Part shown: positions 26,621 through 34,283 of the stretch, in pieces
Layout of the letters: every line of letters starts with the position of its first letter
How positions within the stretch are numbered: position 1 is the first letter of the stretch
Assembly: GCA_040981125.1 (NCBI GenBank)
Contig: JANRMQ010000003.1
Location: forward strand, 124,001 to 188,000
Direction: 5' to 3'
Length of the DNA: 64,000 nt
DNA from: DASSBQ01 sp040981125
Lineage (GTDB): Bacteria; Nitrospirota; Nitrospiria; Nitrospirales; Nitrospiraceae
Made by a program: the position numbers and the translations under genes
Notes under the pieces: generated by a model
What the model saw: the letters and a program-made list of their open reading frames with translations, nothing else
Database searches by the model: none
Told to the model about the DNA's origin: nothing

Positions 26621-27052
26621 TTATTTCAATACAGCAGCCAACGCACTCTTGACGGGATCTCCTCCCATCTTTCCGACAAAGTCGGTAAGGACACCGGAAA
26701 ACTTGTCCACCATGCCGGAGTTCATTCCCAAACGCTGAAAGGCCGACTGGAGGCCCGCCTTATCACCGATTGGGCCCGTGACCGCTCCAAGATCCTTCGC
26801 CGCTTTCATGTAACTATCGCTTCCCGGGATAGCCTTGGCCAGCGCGTTGAAATCCCCGCTCGGAAGCTTTTCCTTTGCCAGCGTCAATTCGGAACCGACT
26901 CCTCCCTTGGCTTGGTTCTGGGTCACTCCCAATTGGCTGGTCAGCAGTTTCATCAGCGCATCTGACCCGCCCATTGATTGCATTTGCGCACAACCGAAGA
27001 AAAAGAACGAGGCGAGGACTATGGCGGCCTTCGTGATCGGTTTGTTCAGCAT
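26621..27052 (-). CDS. DUF2780-type lipoprotein
   Basis: ATG 27052 follows GGGAGG; the open frame upstream (to 27130) covers only promoter DNA. The 143-residue protein has a lipobox (FFFGC) and a Gly/Ala-rich mature part: LMKLLTSQLGVTQNQAKGGVGSELTLAKEKLPSGDFNALAKAIPGSDSYM and RLGMNSGMVDKFSGVLTDFVGKMGGDPVKSALAAVLK, which is the DUF2780 pattern. It is the first gene of a five-gene operon (DUF2780, LEA2, two Spy-like, lipoprotein) under the dyad promoter at 27103-27146. Confidence 0.82.
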   Translation of the reverse strand: MLNKPITKAAIVLASFFFFGCAQMQSMGGSDALMKLLTSQLGVTQNQAKGGVGSELTLAKEKLPSGDFNALAKAIPGSDSYMKAAKDLGAVTGPIGDKAGLQSAFQRLGMNSGMVDKFSGVLTDFVGKMGGDPVKSALAAVLK

Positions 27053-27102
27053 CGCAGATCCTCCCTGGGTTGCAGCGATGAACTTATGACTTTGAGGTCG
27101 AG

Positions 27103-27146
27103 TTTCTACACGAGTTCCCCCACGGCGCAACTGTCAGAACTGACAG
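27103..27146 (-). promoter_or_regulatory. Shared dyad promoter for the DUF2780 operon
   Basis: On the minus strand, CTGTCAGTTCTGACAG (27131-27146) is followed after 22 bases by TAGAAA (27103-27108). The first gene starts at 27052. Confidence 0.75.
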
Positions 27147-27183
27147 GTGTGAGGCCGGGCCAGATAGGATGATTTGGGTCAGG

Positions 27184-27228
27184 CCTCCTTTTTTGACAGA
27201 TACCCCTCGGGCCGTTCTCTCATATACC
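27184..27228 (+). promoter_or_regulatory. Shared dyad promoter, half-site form, for the small-ORF pair
   Basis: TTGACAG at 27193-27199 is followed after 23 bases by TATACC (27223-27228). The distal arm is degenerate. The first ORF downstream with a ribosome site is the 31-codon one at 27369. It is back to back with the dyad at 27131. Confidence 0.6.
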
Positions 27229-27368
27229 CTGTTGTGAATCCCGCGGTCACAAGACGCACCATCTGCCGGCTATCGAATCGGTGACCCGTTGGGTAGCACT
27301 GGAACAGGTCGTTGCGGTTGTCCACCAGCATCCGAACCGGCGTTCACACCCGGAGCAGGTAAGTCACC

Positions 27369-27464
27369 ATGCTTATTGATGAGTATGAGCGATTCTTTAT
27401 CCGCATCGCCGTGGGCTTGGGCCTGCTCGGCATGGGCGCGCTCTTGATGACGTGTACTACGTGA
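27369..27464 (+). CDS. Small ORF, 31-residue membrane peptide
   Basis: The sequence encodes MLIDEYERFF, then a hydrophobic helix IRIAVGLGLLGMGALLMT and a short polar end (CTT). A GGAGCAGG element precedes the ATG by about 10 bases. No homologue is recognised. It lies 140 bases downstream of a TTGACAG/TATACC promoter and is followed by a second small ORF with its own ribosome site, which supports but does not prove expression. Confidence 0.5.
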   Translation: MLIDEYERFFIRIAVGLGLLGMGALLMTCTT

Positions 27465-27484
27465 AGACGGGAGGCAAGGCGTTA

Positions 27485-27565
27485 ATGGAATTCCTTCCAG
27501 ACGCGATCGAGCATGCCCTTGGTGAGATAGCATCGCAGGAATTCGGTCGGAAAACTGTGATCTAA
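27485..27565 (+). CDS. Small ORF, 26 residues
   Basis: A GGGAGGCAAGG stretch precedes the ATG by 6-11 bases. The product is MEFLPDAIEHALGEIASQEF then GRKTVI, an acidic, amphipathic peptide. It starts 20 bases after the 31-residue membrane ORF. No family is recognised; a paired small-protein operon is inferred from spacing and ribosome sites only. Confidence 0.35.
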   Translation: MEFLPDAIEHALGEIASQEFGRKTVI

Positions 27566-27676
27566 ACCAAATCCGATGGAGCCCGGGAGGCGCCCCATCC
27601 GCAGACCAGGTTACGGTAGGGAAGAAGAGCTTCCAACGACGTGAGAAAGACGTGTGCTCAACATGCCAAAGGAAGA

Positions 27677-27720
27677 CATCCTCTTTTGACAGATGTCATT
27701 TGTCGGTCGCTTTCTATACA
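27677..27720 (+). promoter_or_regulatory. Shared dyad promoter, half-site form, for the receiver gene
   Basis: TTGACAG at 27686-27692 is followed after 22 bases by TATACA (27715-27720). The distal arm is degenerate (CATCCT). The receiver protein starts at 27780 or 27795. Confidence 0.6.
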
Positions 27721-27779
27721 TCCTATCCATGGTCTGACGGGGTTCTCGGAAGACAGACCGTCCAGTTTATGAGTCCATT

Positions 27780-28193
27780 GTGAAACGGCTCGTTATGCGG
27801 CATCTTATCTTAGTGCTCGACAACGAGTTCGAGACCACGGGAATGTTACGCGAGGCACTGAGACCGATAGGATTTGAAGTCGCGTGGATCAACGTTGCGG
27901 CGGTTTTAAGCAACGAGTGGCTCAAGCAAAGCCAATTTGAGGGCATCATTCTGAATTACGACATGCGTGGCTATCCGGGAACGCTAGTCCTTAAGAGATT
28001 GCGCGAGCAAGGTATCGAGATCCCGGTCATTGTCATGTCCGTTCCCTCAAATCGTGAACAGTTGGAATACGCCGTTCGAAGCGGCGCGCGCGACTATATT
28101 GTGAAACCGATCGACCCCGTCGAGTTACAGCAGAAATGCCTTCGATATTTCGCCACGCGCCATACTGAGGCTCCGAATGTACAAGGTTCATGA
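27780..28193 (+). CDS. Single-domain receiver protein lacking the usual phospho-Asp
   Basis: The 137-residue protein is a stand-alone CheY-like receiver with no output domain. The fold markers are ILVLDNEFETTGMLREALR (acidic start), EGIILNYDMRGYPG (beta 3), PVIVMSVPS (Ser87) and ARDYIVKPIDP (Lys109). At the phosphoacceptor position of beta 3 the residue is Asn59; an Asp is found two residues later (Asp61), so normal phosphorylation is doubtful unless the strand is shifted. Start is GTG 27780 or ATG 27795. The upstream half-site promoter puts it in the shared regulon. Confidence 0.75.
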   Translation: MKRLVMRHLILVLDNEFETTGMLREALRPIGFEVAWINVAAVLSNEWLKQSQFEGIILNYDMRGYPGTLVLKRLREQGIEIPVIVMSVPSNREQLEYAVRSGARDYIVKPIDPVELQQKCLRYFATRHTEAPNVQGS

Positions 28194-28368
28194 CACCAAC
28201 GGAATGGTCCGCGCCAGGTCCAGCCGCAGCATGGAACGAATCATCGTTTCGATCTGGAGATAACGCGCCGCCTTTGCCGAGCAGTACCGCCGGCCTGGCT
28301 ATCCTGCGATCGCGAAGCCCAGCCTATGTCGTATCCTCCTTTGTGGAGGATGGCTTCATAGAGGCGGG

Positions 28369-29052
28369 TTAAAACTTAAATCCGACATCGAGCTTGACCA
28401 ACGTAAAGCCCGGCGTCCCGGTATTGGAAATATCTATCCATTGATAGCGTGCGCCGCCGCGTAAGAAGAACCAGCGGTTGACGTCCCACCGCAGACCGCC
28501 TCCGAGTCCAAACGTGAAGAACGTGTCGGACTTGGTCGGCTGGGCCACCCCGCAGATTTGTCCATACCAAGGGTCCCAATAGCAGCCGACTTGCGGGGGG
28601 CCTGCGGCAATGTCCGTGTTGATATAGGTGCCGGCGAGCATTCCATCAATATAGGGGGTCAACGGACTTTTCAGAATGTTATAGGTCAGTGCCATGCCGA
28701 ACGTATTCATCTGAATTGAGCCGCTTGTGTTTCTGGCCGGTAGGGGATTGCCGGCAGCCGGCTGGATGAGGGCATGGTAATTGGGCTCGCTCCAGGAAAA
28801 CAGGCCGGCCAGATTCCAGTGATCATTGAAGTTATAGCCGACTTGAAGGTGAAATCCCCAGGTATCTTCTATTTTTGCAGTAGTTCCTCCGTCGAATCCG
28901 AGGTTCTTCGCGAGCATATATTGCGGGGACAATATAATTTCCCACAGGCCTTTCCGGATTGATTCCTCATCCTGCGCGGAAGCAATTACCGGAGCTGTTA
29001 TCAGTTGAGCCCCTAGCAACAAGGCTCCAACGGTCTTGCTGAACGTATTCAT
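28369..29052 (-). CDS. Outer-membrane beta-barrel protein
   Basis: The 227-residue protein has a signal peptide (cut after VIASAQ) and alternating hydrophobic strands ending in the terminal-Phe pattern TLVKLDVGFKF. Blocks such as WGFHLQVGYNFNDHWNLAGLF and FTFGLGGGLRWDVNRWFFLRGGARYQWIDIS resemble OmpW/OmpA-like eight-stranded barrels. The start has a GGAGGG site. A dyad promoter lies upstream (29192-29235). Function (porin or structural) is unknown. Confidence 0.85.
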   Translation of the reverse strand: MNTFSKTVGALLLGAQLITAPVIASAQDEESIRKGLWEIILSPQYMLAKNLGFDGGTTAKIEDTWGFHLQVGYNFNDHWNLAGLFSWSEPNYHALIQPAAGNPLPARNTSGSIQMNTFGMALTYNILKSPLTPYIDGMLAGTYINTDIAAGPPQVGCYWDPWYGQICGVAQPTKSDTFFTFGLGGGLRWDVNRWFFLRGGARYQWIDISNTGTPGFTLVKLDVGFKF

Positions 29053-29191
29053 CTACGTTCCCTCCAATGGTATGTGGTTGGTGCATTATTTACGTCGCCA
29101 CGAACCGCTAGAAGCATAGAGTTGACGACGCGTCTTTTACCGGTGATATCCAAGGCGCCTATGTGATGCAAACCGGTACGACTTGAAGCGA

Positions 29192-29235
29192 AGCGTATAC
29201 TGGCTGCAAATTTTGAAAACTGTCAGAATTGACAG
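29192..29235 (-). promoter_or_regulatory. Shared dyad promoter for the outer-membrane protein
   Basis: On the minus strand, CTGTCAATTCTGACAG (29220-29235) is followed by TATACG after 20 bases or TACGCT after 22 (29192-29199). The gene begins at 29052. Confidence 0.7.
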
Positions 29236-29299
29236 GCTGGACCGGGACGGCAGCACGCCGAGGTCGGAAAGCGGCAGACCGTTCGTATTGGGACCGATG

Positions 29300-30352
29300 C
29301 TACATCCAATCAAAAAGCAGGAAGCCGGCGCCGATCGTGGTTTGGTAGTGGTTATAATCGATCAAGCTTTCCCCGTAGCCCGTAAATATCTGCACATAGC
29401 CTCTGAGGTGGTGATACAGCGGAAAACTCCAGTCGAATTGAGCGGCTCCGTGGAAATTCCAAAAATTGACGTTGCTCCGCAAGAGCAGTGAAAACATGTG
29501 GTGACGCCATTGATACGTAGCAACGAGATCACCGCGTCCAATAAAATCCGTTATGTCCGGGTTATTGTCCGCGGTCCAGTCTTCGCGAATTCGGTACCAC
29601 GGTCTGATCATGAGTCCAAAATTCTCTCGCTCGAAGCCGAATTGGGCATAGAGCCGGTTCCAACTTCTTGACAGGGGGTCCCTCCGGCCGTTGGACTGAT
29701 GGACCAGTCCCACGTTAATGAATCGGCCTGTCAGGCCGAACAGCTTGTAATCCGTATGGACGACCGCCATGAGCTCCGGCTCATAGTTCGTCTCACGGAA
29801 CGGCGCGGAGATGGACTTGCTGTACATCTGGAAAAATGACAATTGCGTATAAGCAATCCACAGGTCGAGCCGGTCCTTGATCTCCAGCGCTTTGACCTTG
29901 AGCGAGAATTGGAATTTGACCTCGGTATTGATATAGCCGAGGGATTGAGACAGGGTCCCCTGGGTGGGGCTCGACGGCTGATTATTGACGTCCGTGGTGT
30001 AACGGGCCGGCAGAAGATAATTCTGTTTGTGGGGACGAATAGAGAAAAGGCCTTGTTGCGTTCCCTCATCGAGTTCCCAGCGGGTTCCCATGAGCGAGGC
30101 TTGAGGCGTCGTCGTTTCAGGAATCGGAATCGGACTGGCTTCTCGCTTCTCGCTGCTCTGCCGGGCAGCCGCCGCATCGTAGCATTTCAATCGTTCAGCA
30201 TCCGGCTCCACCGAACGACATGACATTTCGTTCGGCAGCGAGCCGGAGGAGGACGCAACCTCAGCCCGTCCGATGTCTTGGCATGAGAAACCGCAGCCGA
30301 TCGCCGTTGCACAGAACAGTCGCGCCCACCAACGCATCATGGGTCTCAACAT
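29300..30352 (-). CDS. pldA: Outer-membrane phospholipase A (OMPLA/PldA)
   Basis: The ~350-residue protein has the PldA barrel hallmark set: YINTEVKFQFSLKVKAL, LWIAYTQLSFFQMYSKSISAPFRETNYEPEL, and the active-site strand VGLVHQSNGRRDPLSRSWNRLY, in which the His and Ser of HQSNGR are the catalytic residues, with NGR completing the triad. A signal-like start (MMRWWARLFCATAIGCGF) is at 30352-30340; the frame extends upstream to 30424. OMPLA hydrolyses phospholipids in the outer membrane and responds to envelope damage. It is the third gene of an operon with an exported HAD phosphatase and an EEP-family enzyme. Confidence 0.93.
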   Translation of the reverse strand: MLRPMMRWWARLFCATAIGCGFSCQDIGRAEVASSSGSLPNEMSCRSVEPDAERLKCYDAAAARQSSEKREASPIPIPETTTPQASLMGTRWELDEGTQQGLFSIRPHKQNYLLPARYTTDVNNQPSSPTQGTLSQSLGYINTEVKFQFSLKVKALEIKDRLDLWIAYTQLSFFQMYSKSISAPFRETNYEPELMAVVHTDYKLFGLTGRFINVGLVHQSNGRRDPLSRSWNRLYAQFGFERENFGLMIRPWYRIREDWTADNNPDITDFIGRGDLVATYQWRHHMFSLLLRSNVNFWNFHGAAQFDWSFPLYHHLRGYVQIFTGYGESLIDYNHYQTTIGAGFLLFDWM

Positions 30353-30363
30353 GGTTCTGGATC

Positions 30364-31368
30364 TCAGCGCTCGTCGAACAGAAACACCTGCTTCCAGTCG
30401 CGTTTCATGTCTACAACGGTCCAACCGTTCGCATGCGCATCGTCAAGCGCCTTATCCAACTTTCCGATATGCGACGTGCGGTCATAGGCCCATTCACGCT
30501 CGGCGTCCGTGTGATGCACGAGCCCCATGAACCGTGGCCCGGAGCCGGCGGCAGTCCACTGTAGCATCTGATGATCTCCGTCGGAATTGCCGAAGGCAAA
30601 GACAGGCCGGCGCCCGATGAATTTTTGGATGCCGATCGGCTTGCCTTCCTTGTCGTCTATGAAATCCACGGCGGGCAACTTCACCAACACAGGAGTGCCG
30701 TTCCTCAGCTCGAACTTTTCCTTGCCCATGCTGCCCACGACCTGCTCGGGTGGGATGCCGTAGACCCTCTCAGCCCAGGCGCGCATGAATTCCACGCCGC
30801 CGCCTGAAACAATGAACGTTTTGAATCCATGGGCGCGAAGATAGGCAAGCAGCTCCATCATGGGCTGATACACGACCTCGGTGTAGGGACGTTGGAACCG
30901 CGGGTGCTTCGTCGTCGCAAGCCAGTCTTCGATTGTCGTCTTGAACTCGTCCGTGGTCATGCCCGCGTGAGAGACTGCCATGACTTCGACTAATGCCTTC
31001 GCGCCTCCGGCGGTGAATGCCTTCATATCGCCGGCAAGAAGTGCCTTAAACGGTTGTTTGTCGTTCCACTCCGGATGCATCGGCGCCAGCTGCTTTACGC
31101 GGTCCAATGCGAATTGAACCTGGAAATAGATCGGCTGTTCCGCCCACAAGGTGCCGTCGTTGTCGAATGTGGCGATGCGTTCGGCGGGCGGGACAAAATC
31201 GGCACCGCCATCCTTGGTCACTCTTTCAACGAACCTGACGATACTCGTCTTTACGCTGCCGCCGTTCCAAGACGGAAGCGGATCATCCGCTGCGATGACG
31301 GTGCCGTGAATGAAGCCGATCATCAGTGTAGAAAGAGCGAATGCCTTCATTGCGTGCGATGTTCTCAT
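30364..31368 (-). CDS. Exported HAD-family phosphatase
   Basis: A 334-residue protein with a signal peptide (MKAFALSTLMIGFIHGTVIAAD). HAD motifs are motif I FDNDGTLWAEQPIYFQ, motif II TFIVSGGGVEFM and motif IV FAFGNSDGDHQML. It is the type annotated as periplasmic haloacid dehalogenase-like phosphatase; the substrate is unknown. Its ATG overlaps the upstream stop codon (4 bases), and the PldA gene starts about 11 bases after its stop, so the three are one transcript. Together they resemble a system for breaking down phosphoesters and phospholipids outside the cytoplasm (inference). Confidence 0.88.
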   Translation of the reverse strand: MRTSHAMKAFALSTLMIGFIHGTVIAADDPLPSWNGGSVKTSIVRFVERVTKDGGADFVPPAERIATFDNDGTLWAEQPIYFQVQFALDRVKQLAPMHPEWNDKQPFKALLAGDMKAFTAGGAKALVEVMAVSHAGMTTDEFKTTIEDWLATTKHPRFQRPYTEVVYQPMMELLAYLRAHGFKTFIVSGGGVEFMRAWAERVYGIPPEQVVGSMGKEKFELRNGTPVLVKLPAVDFIDDKEGKPIGIQKFIGRRPVFAFGNSDGDHQMLQWTAAGSGPRFMGLVHHTDAEREWAYDRTSHIGKLDKALDDAHANGWTVVDMKRDWKQVFLFDER

Positions 31369-32603
31369 TGGTTCTCCGTCTTCAAGTCACACTGCGATGC
31401 ATCCGCAATATACGTGTCGAGGACGCCATAGTGGTCAGACCCGGGGCGAGTGGAGACCGTTTCGGGTTTTCCGAACAGTTCCTGTCGCAGGCATCCTTTC
31501 AGAGGATCTGAAGGCTTTGTCATGAGAAACAGAAAATCCACCCGTCGCGCCTCGCTGATGCCTTTCTGATAGCCCTCGAGAATCTTCTCCTGCTGGCTTG
31601 CCGGAAGTCGCCTCATCGCCTCGCGAAGTGCGGAAGGGACCTCTCGTACTCCTTGGCCTGCGATCATGTTGTGCTCGGGATCAAGACTGTAGACCTCGGT
31701 GTCGGGATGCGCGATCGTGTACGTATCCGTGAGGCCCGCCTGTTCGAGTTCCCGGTACTCCGGGTCATCGGGTTCAAAGTTAAAGTCTCCACCGACGACG
31801 GCTCCCAGATAGAGCCCTTCATCTTGCAGGTTCTTTATCTCCTTGATGAGCAATCGAATCTCATTGAGCCGTCGTTCCTGGTCTCGTTCGATCGCGGAGA
31901 CGATGCGTTCGAAGTCCTCCCGCCGCGCTCGTCCCTGTTCGATTGCTTCGTTGATCTTTCGAATAAAAAAGGCATTGCGCTCGATCCCCGAATGCAAATG
32001 GAGACTGACCGCGAGTAATTTTCTGCCGGTATCCGGGTTTTCAACTTCGGCGATCAGCGCATATCGAAGCTCGCCTGTCTGGAGCCCTACGTAATCGTCG
32101 CAGCCTCCAAAGCCGCCGCTGAGTTTAACTCCCTTCAGCTTTCGTACCCGCAAAGGCGCTTTTGCGAGCACCGCCAGGCCGTTATTGAGACCCGGCACGA
32201 CCGCCAGGCCGGGGGCAAGGCGAACCCCACAGGCATCCACTTGGTGGACCTCTGTGTAGTGCAACCCGAAGCCCTTCATTGCCGCCACATAGGTTTGGGC
32301 CATTTCAGGAAGAGGGTTTACCTCCTGCAGAAGCAGGACCTCCGGCTGGACCACGGACAATTGTTGAAATTGAAGATCGAGCCGTGCTTGGCGTGCGTCT
32401 TTCGATTCGCTGGCCTTGACGGTGAGCCCGCTTGGCTCAAGTCCGTGCAAGGTGTTGAACGTCAAGACTTTGAATCGTTGCAGCGGCCGGCCCTTATGCT
32501 CCACTACGGAAGTTGGCCCGCTCGGAGAATGTGAGCAGGCGGTCACGGCCCCGCACCACATGACCAGTATGACGGCGGCAATATTGCACATGCCAGGGCG
32601 CAT
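31365..32603 (-). CDS. Exported endonuclease/exonuclease/phosphatase-family lipoprotein
   Basis: The 412-residue protein carries a lipoprotein signal (VTACS lipobox) and the EEP fold: LTFNTLHGL (metal/phosphate loop), VLLLQEVNP (Glu), LAVSLHLHSGIERN (His), VVGGDFNFEPDDP (Asp/Asn) and SDHYGVLDTY (Asp/His). This family includes nucleases, sphingomyelinases and phosphodiesterases; the substrate here is undetermined. A GGAG element precedes the ATG. It begins the operon with the HAD phosphatase and PldA. Confidence 0.87.
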   Translation of the reverse strand: MRPGMCNIAAVILVMWCGAVTACSHSPSGPTSVVEHKGRPLQRFKVLTFNTLHGLEPSGLTVKASESKDARQARLDLQFQQLSVVQPEVLLLQEVNPLPEMAQTYVAAMKGFGLHYTEVHQVDACGVRLAPGLAVVPGLNNGLAVLAKAPLRVRKLKGVKLSGGFGGCDDYVGLQTGELRYALIAEVENPDTGRKLLAVSLHLHSGIERNAFFIRKINEAIEQGRARREDFERIVSAIERDQERRLNEIRLLIKEIKNLQDEGLYLGAVVGGDFNFEPDDPEYRELEQAGLTDTYTIAHPDTEVYSLDPEHNMIAGQGVREVPSALREAMRRLPASQQEKILEGYQKGISEARRVDFLFLMTKPSDPLKGCLRQELFGKPETVSTRPGSDHYGVLDTYIADASQCDLKTENQ

Positions 32604-32831
32604 GGGGTGGCTCCGTGTGCTCGAAATGTTCTTCGCCCGTCATTCAGACGAATCCGCGACGTATCACATGCCGTAGTGGTTCGACACAGATCAGTGGGAA
32701 CGGCCGTGAGCCCTTCTCTCAGGATGGCTGTGACTTCCCCGGCTGCGACGGCGTGGCCGTTGCGCCGCGCATCCCAACTAGAAACAACCGGCCTTTAAGA
32801 TTCATGGCAATGAGCAGAGCAGGCCGCTTCA

Positions 32832-32975
32832 TCAATCAGTGCGGCGATGGTGCAATCGCTTGTACCGGTCATACCGGTCCCAAAACCAGCCGCGCAGCTT
32901 GTCAAAAACCATGACGGCGATAAGAACCGACACCGCTGTCCCAAGGAGATATATACTGGATTCATCAATCGTCAT
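32832..32975 (-). CDS. Small single-span membrane protein, 47 residues
   Basis: The sequence is MTIDESSIYLLGTAVSVLIA, then VMVFDKLRGWFWDRYDRY and KRLHHRRTD. It has one hydrophobic segment (~9-24), then an aromatic and basic tail, an architecture typical of small bacterial membrane proteins. An AAAGGCAG element precedes the ATG. It lies upstream of the EEP-family operon on the same strand (229 bases from 32603). No family is recognised; translation is inferred from the ribosome site and the peptide pattern. Confidence 0.5.
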   Translation of the reverse strand: MTIDESSIYLLGTAVSVLIAVMVFDKLRGWFWDRYDRYKRLHHRRTD

Positions 32976-33360
32976 GGCTCATCTGCCTTTCTGTTGGCGG
33001 GACTCCCTCTCCTCGGAGTGTCTAGCCCATATCACTGATGAACCTTCTGCTGCATTCGCGGATTCACCGCTACGACAAGCCATTCGGCGGCTGTGCTCGC
33101 CACTCAGGCCCTCGACGTACTGTTTCCCGGCCCGCCTCGGTTTCTCATGGCTGTGCGTGAAAGACACTGCCGGCTCACGGAACACTGCCCCCTCACATCT
33201 GGCGAGGGTGCACATACATGGCGTCGCTTATTCGGGACGCCGTGCACCTCATTATTCTTAGCGCCGTGGATCTCGCGTGGCGACTGGGGCTTACACCCGC
33301 CTCCAGGCACGCCGTGACGCACCTTTCGAGTTCGTGGCGAACCGACATGAATAATGCGGG
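32976..33360. other. Non-coding region holding a dispersed repeat copy
   Basis: No gene is supported over these 385 bp. The right part (33230-33360) is a copy of the dispersed repeat also present near 48018-48140 in the opposite orientation. Confidence 0.55.
33230..33360 (-). repeat. Dispersed repeat family A, copy 1
   Basis: On the minus strand it reads AGCCCGCATTATTCATG, then CGGTTCG, AAAGGTGCG, CGGCGTGCC, GGGTGTAAGCC, GTCGCCACGC and TAATGA. The same blocks occur in order at 48018-48140 on the plus strand. It carries no ORF of its own. Confidence 0.7.
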
Positions 33361-33942
33361 CTAGAATCCCGTTCCGATGCTGATTCCGCCGCGTGTGCCG
33401 CCTCCGCCTCCTCCGATCCCGACGCCGACACCAACAGACGGCCGGCCGCGCCGATAAGGGTCGGGCAGTTCTTTCCACACGTGGAGGTGCTTGATTGCCA
33501 TCGTGGGATAACGGTATTCCGCTTCATCCACCCGGTCCGTCGTTGCGCCCGTGAGTTCAGCGACCATCGTCACCGGTGTACCTTCAGGGAGCGTGGCTGG
33601 GTCTATGGACTGTGGGTCCATGGCCAGGAGGCGTCCTTGCGACTCAGATCGGTGGCTCACGGGCCGGTGATCGCGGTCCAGCGGAAGCTGAAGTACCTCT
33701 ATCTGGGTCCCATCCTTCAGCCGTCTCGCCTTCAGCACTTCACCGCCCACTACGAAGGTGCGCCCGCGATAGGAATCGGGGCTGGCGATGACCTGGTCGA
33801 ACGTAAGACTCTTGTCGATCTGCGGCTCCAGTGAGTCCGGGACGACATCGGACTGGGCGCAGCCGAACCACAAGAGAATGTACATCCACAGGGAAAGCAG
33901 GGATGCAACGCGTCGCATGGAGCCCTGGACTTGTGCCGTCAT
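33361..33942 (-). CDS. Slp-family outer-membrane lipoprotein
   Basis: ATG 33942 follows AGGAGA; the longer frame to 33999 is less likely. The 193-residue product has a lipobox (WFGC) and the Slp domain: SLTFDQVIASPDSYRGRTFVVGGEVLKARRLKDGTQIEVLQLPLD, then LPEGTPVTMVAELTGAT and EYRYPTMAIKHLHVWKE. Slp lipoproteins are starvation- and stress-induced in enterobacteria. The C terminus is an unusual Gly/Arg-rich tail (VGVGVGIGGGGGGTRGGIS). Its dyad promoter is at 34057-34101. Confidence 0.85.
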   Translation of the reverse strand: MTAQVQGSMRRVASLLSLWMYILLWFGCAQSDVVPDSLEPQIDKSLTFDQVIASPDSYRGRTFVVGGEVLKARRLKDGTQIEVLQLPLDRDHRPVSHRSESQGRLLAMDPQSIDPATLPEGTPVTMVAELTGATTDRVDEAEYRYPTMAIKHLHVWKELPDPYRRGRPSVGVGVGIGGGGGGTRGGISIGTGF

Positions 33943-34283
33943 TGCGTTCTTCTCCTGTTGCCTGGGCTTGTTCACCGGAGCTTCACATCCGCGGATCACG
34001 CCGGTGAACAGAAGCTCGAAGGCGACTGCTCATTTCATTTTTAAGCGGACCATTCCCCTGTAGCACTCAAAGCAAAAGCTGCCTACTGTTAGATTTGACA
34101 GTGGGATGTGAGTAAAACCATGTGGACATCGGACCATCACAGTCTCTGGAGCTTTGAGAGTCTTTTCTCAAGAGGCCGCGAATCAAGAATTCGCGCGGTA
34201 CTTCTCCGGGATAAACCCAGGCATTGCAGGAGGCCATAAAAAAGCGTATCGTACGCCGAACAAAAAAAGGACAGCTCTAGATC
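33943..34283. other. Promoter region between the Slp gene and a receiver-like ORF
   Basis: The region (341 bp) holds the dyad promoter at 34057-34101 for the minus-strand Slp gene. No further gene or repeat was recognised. Confidence 0.5.
34057..34101 (-). promoter_or_regulatory. Shared dyad promoter for the Slp lipoprotein
   Basis: On the minus strand, CTGTCAAATCTAACAG (34086-34101) is followed after 23 bases by TACAGG (34057-34062). The gene starts at 33942. Confidence 0.75.

Noticed and set aside
28190..28372. A 60-residue ORF overlapping the receiver stop codon (ATGA)
   Set aside because: The predicted peptide (Ser/Ala/Pro-rich) has no family resemblance, signal or ribosome site beyond the overlap, so it is not listed.
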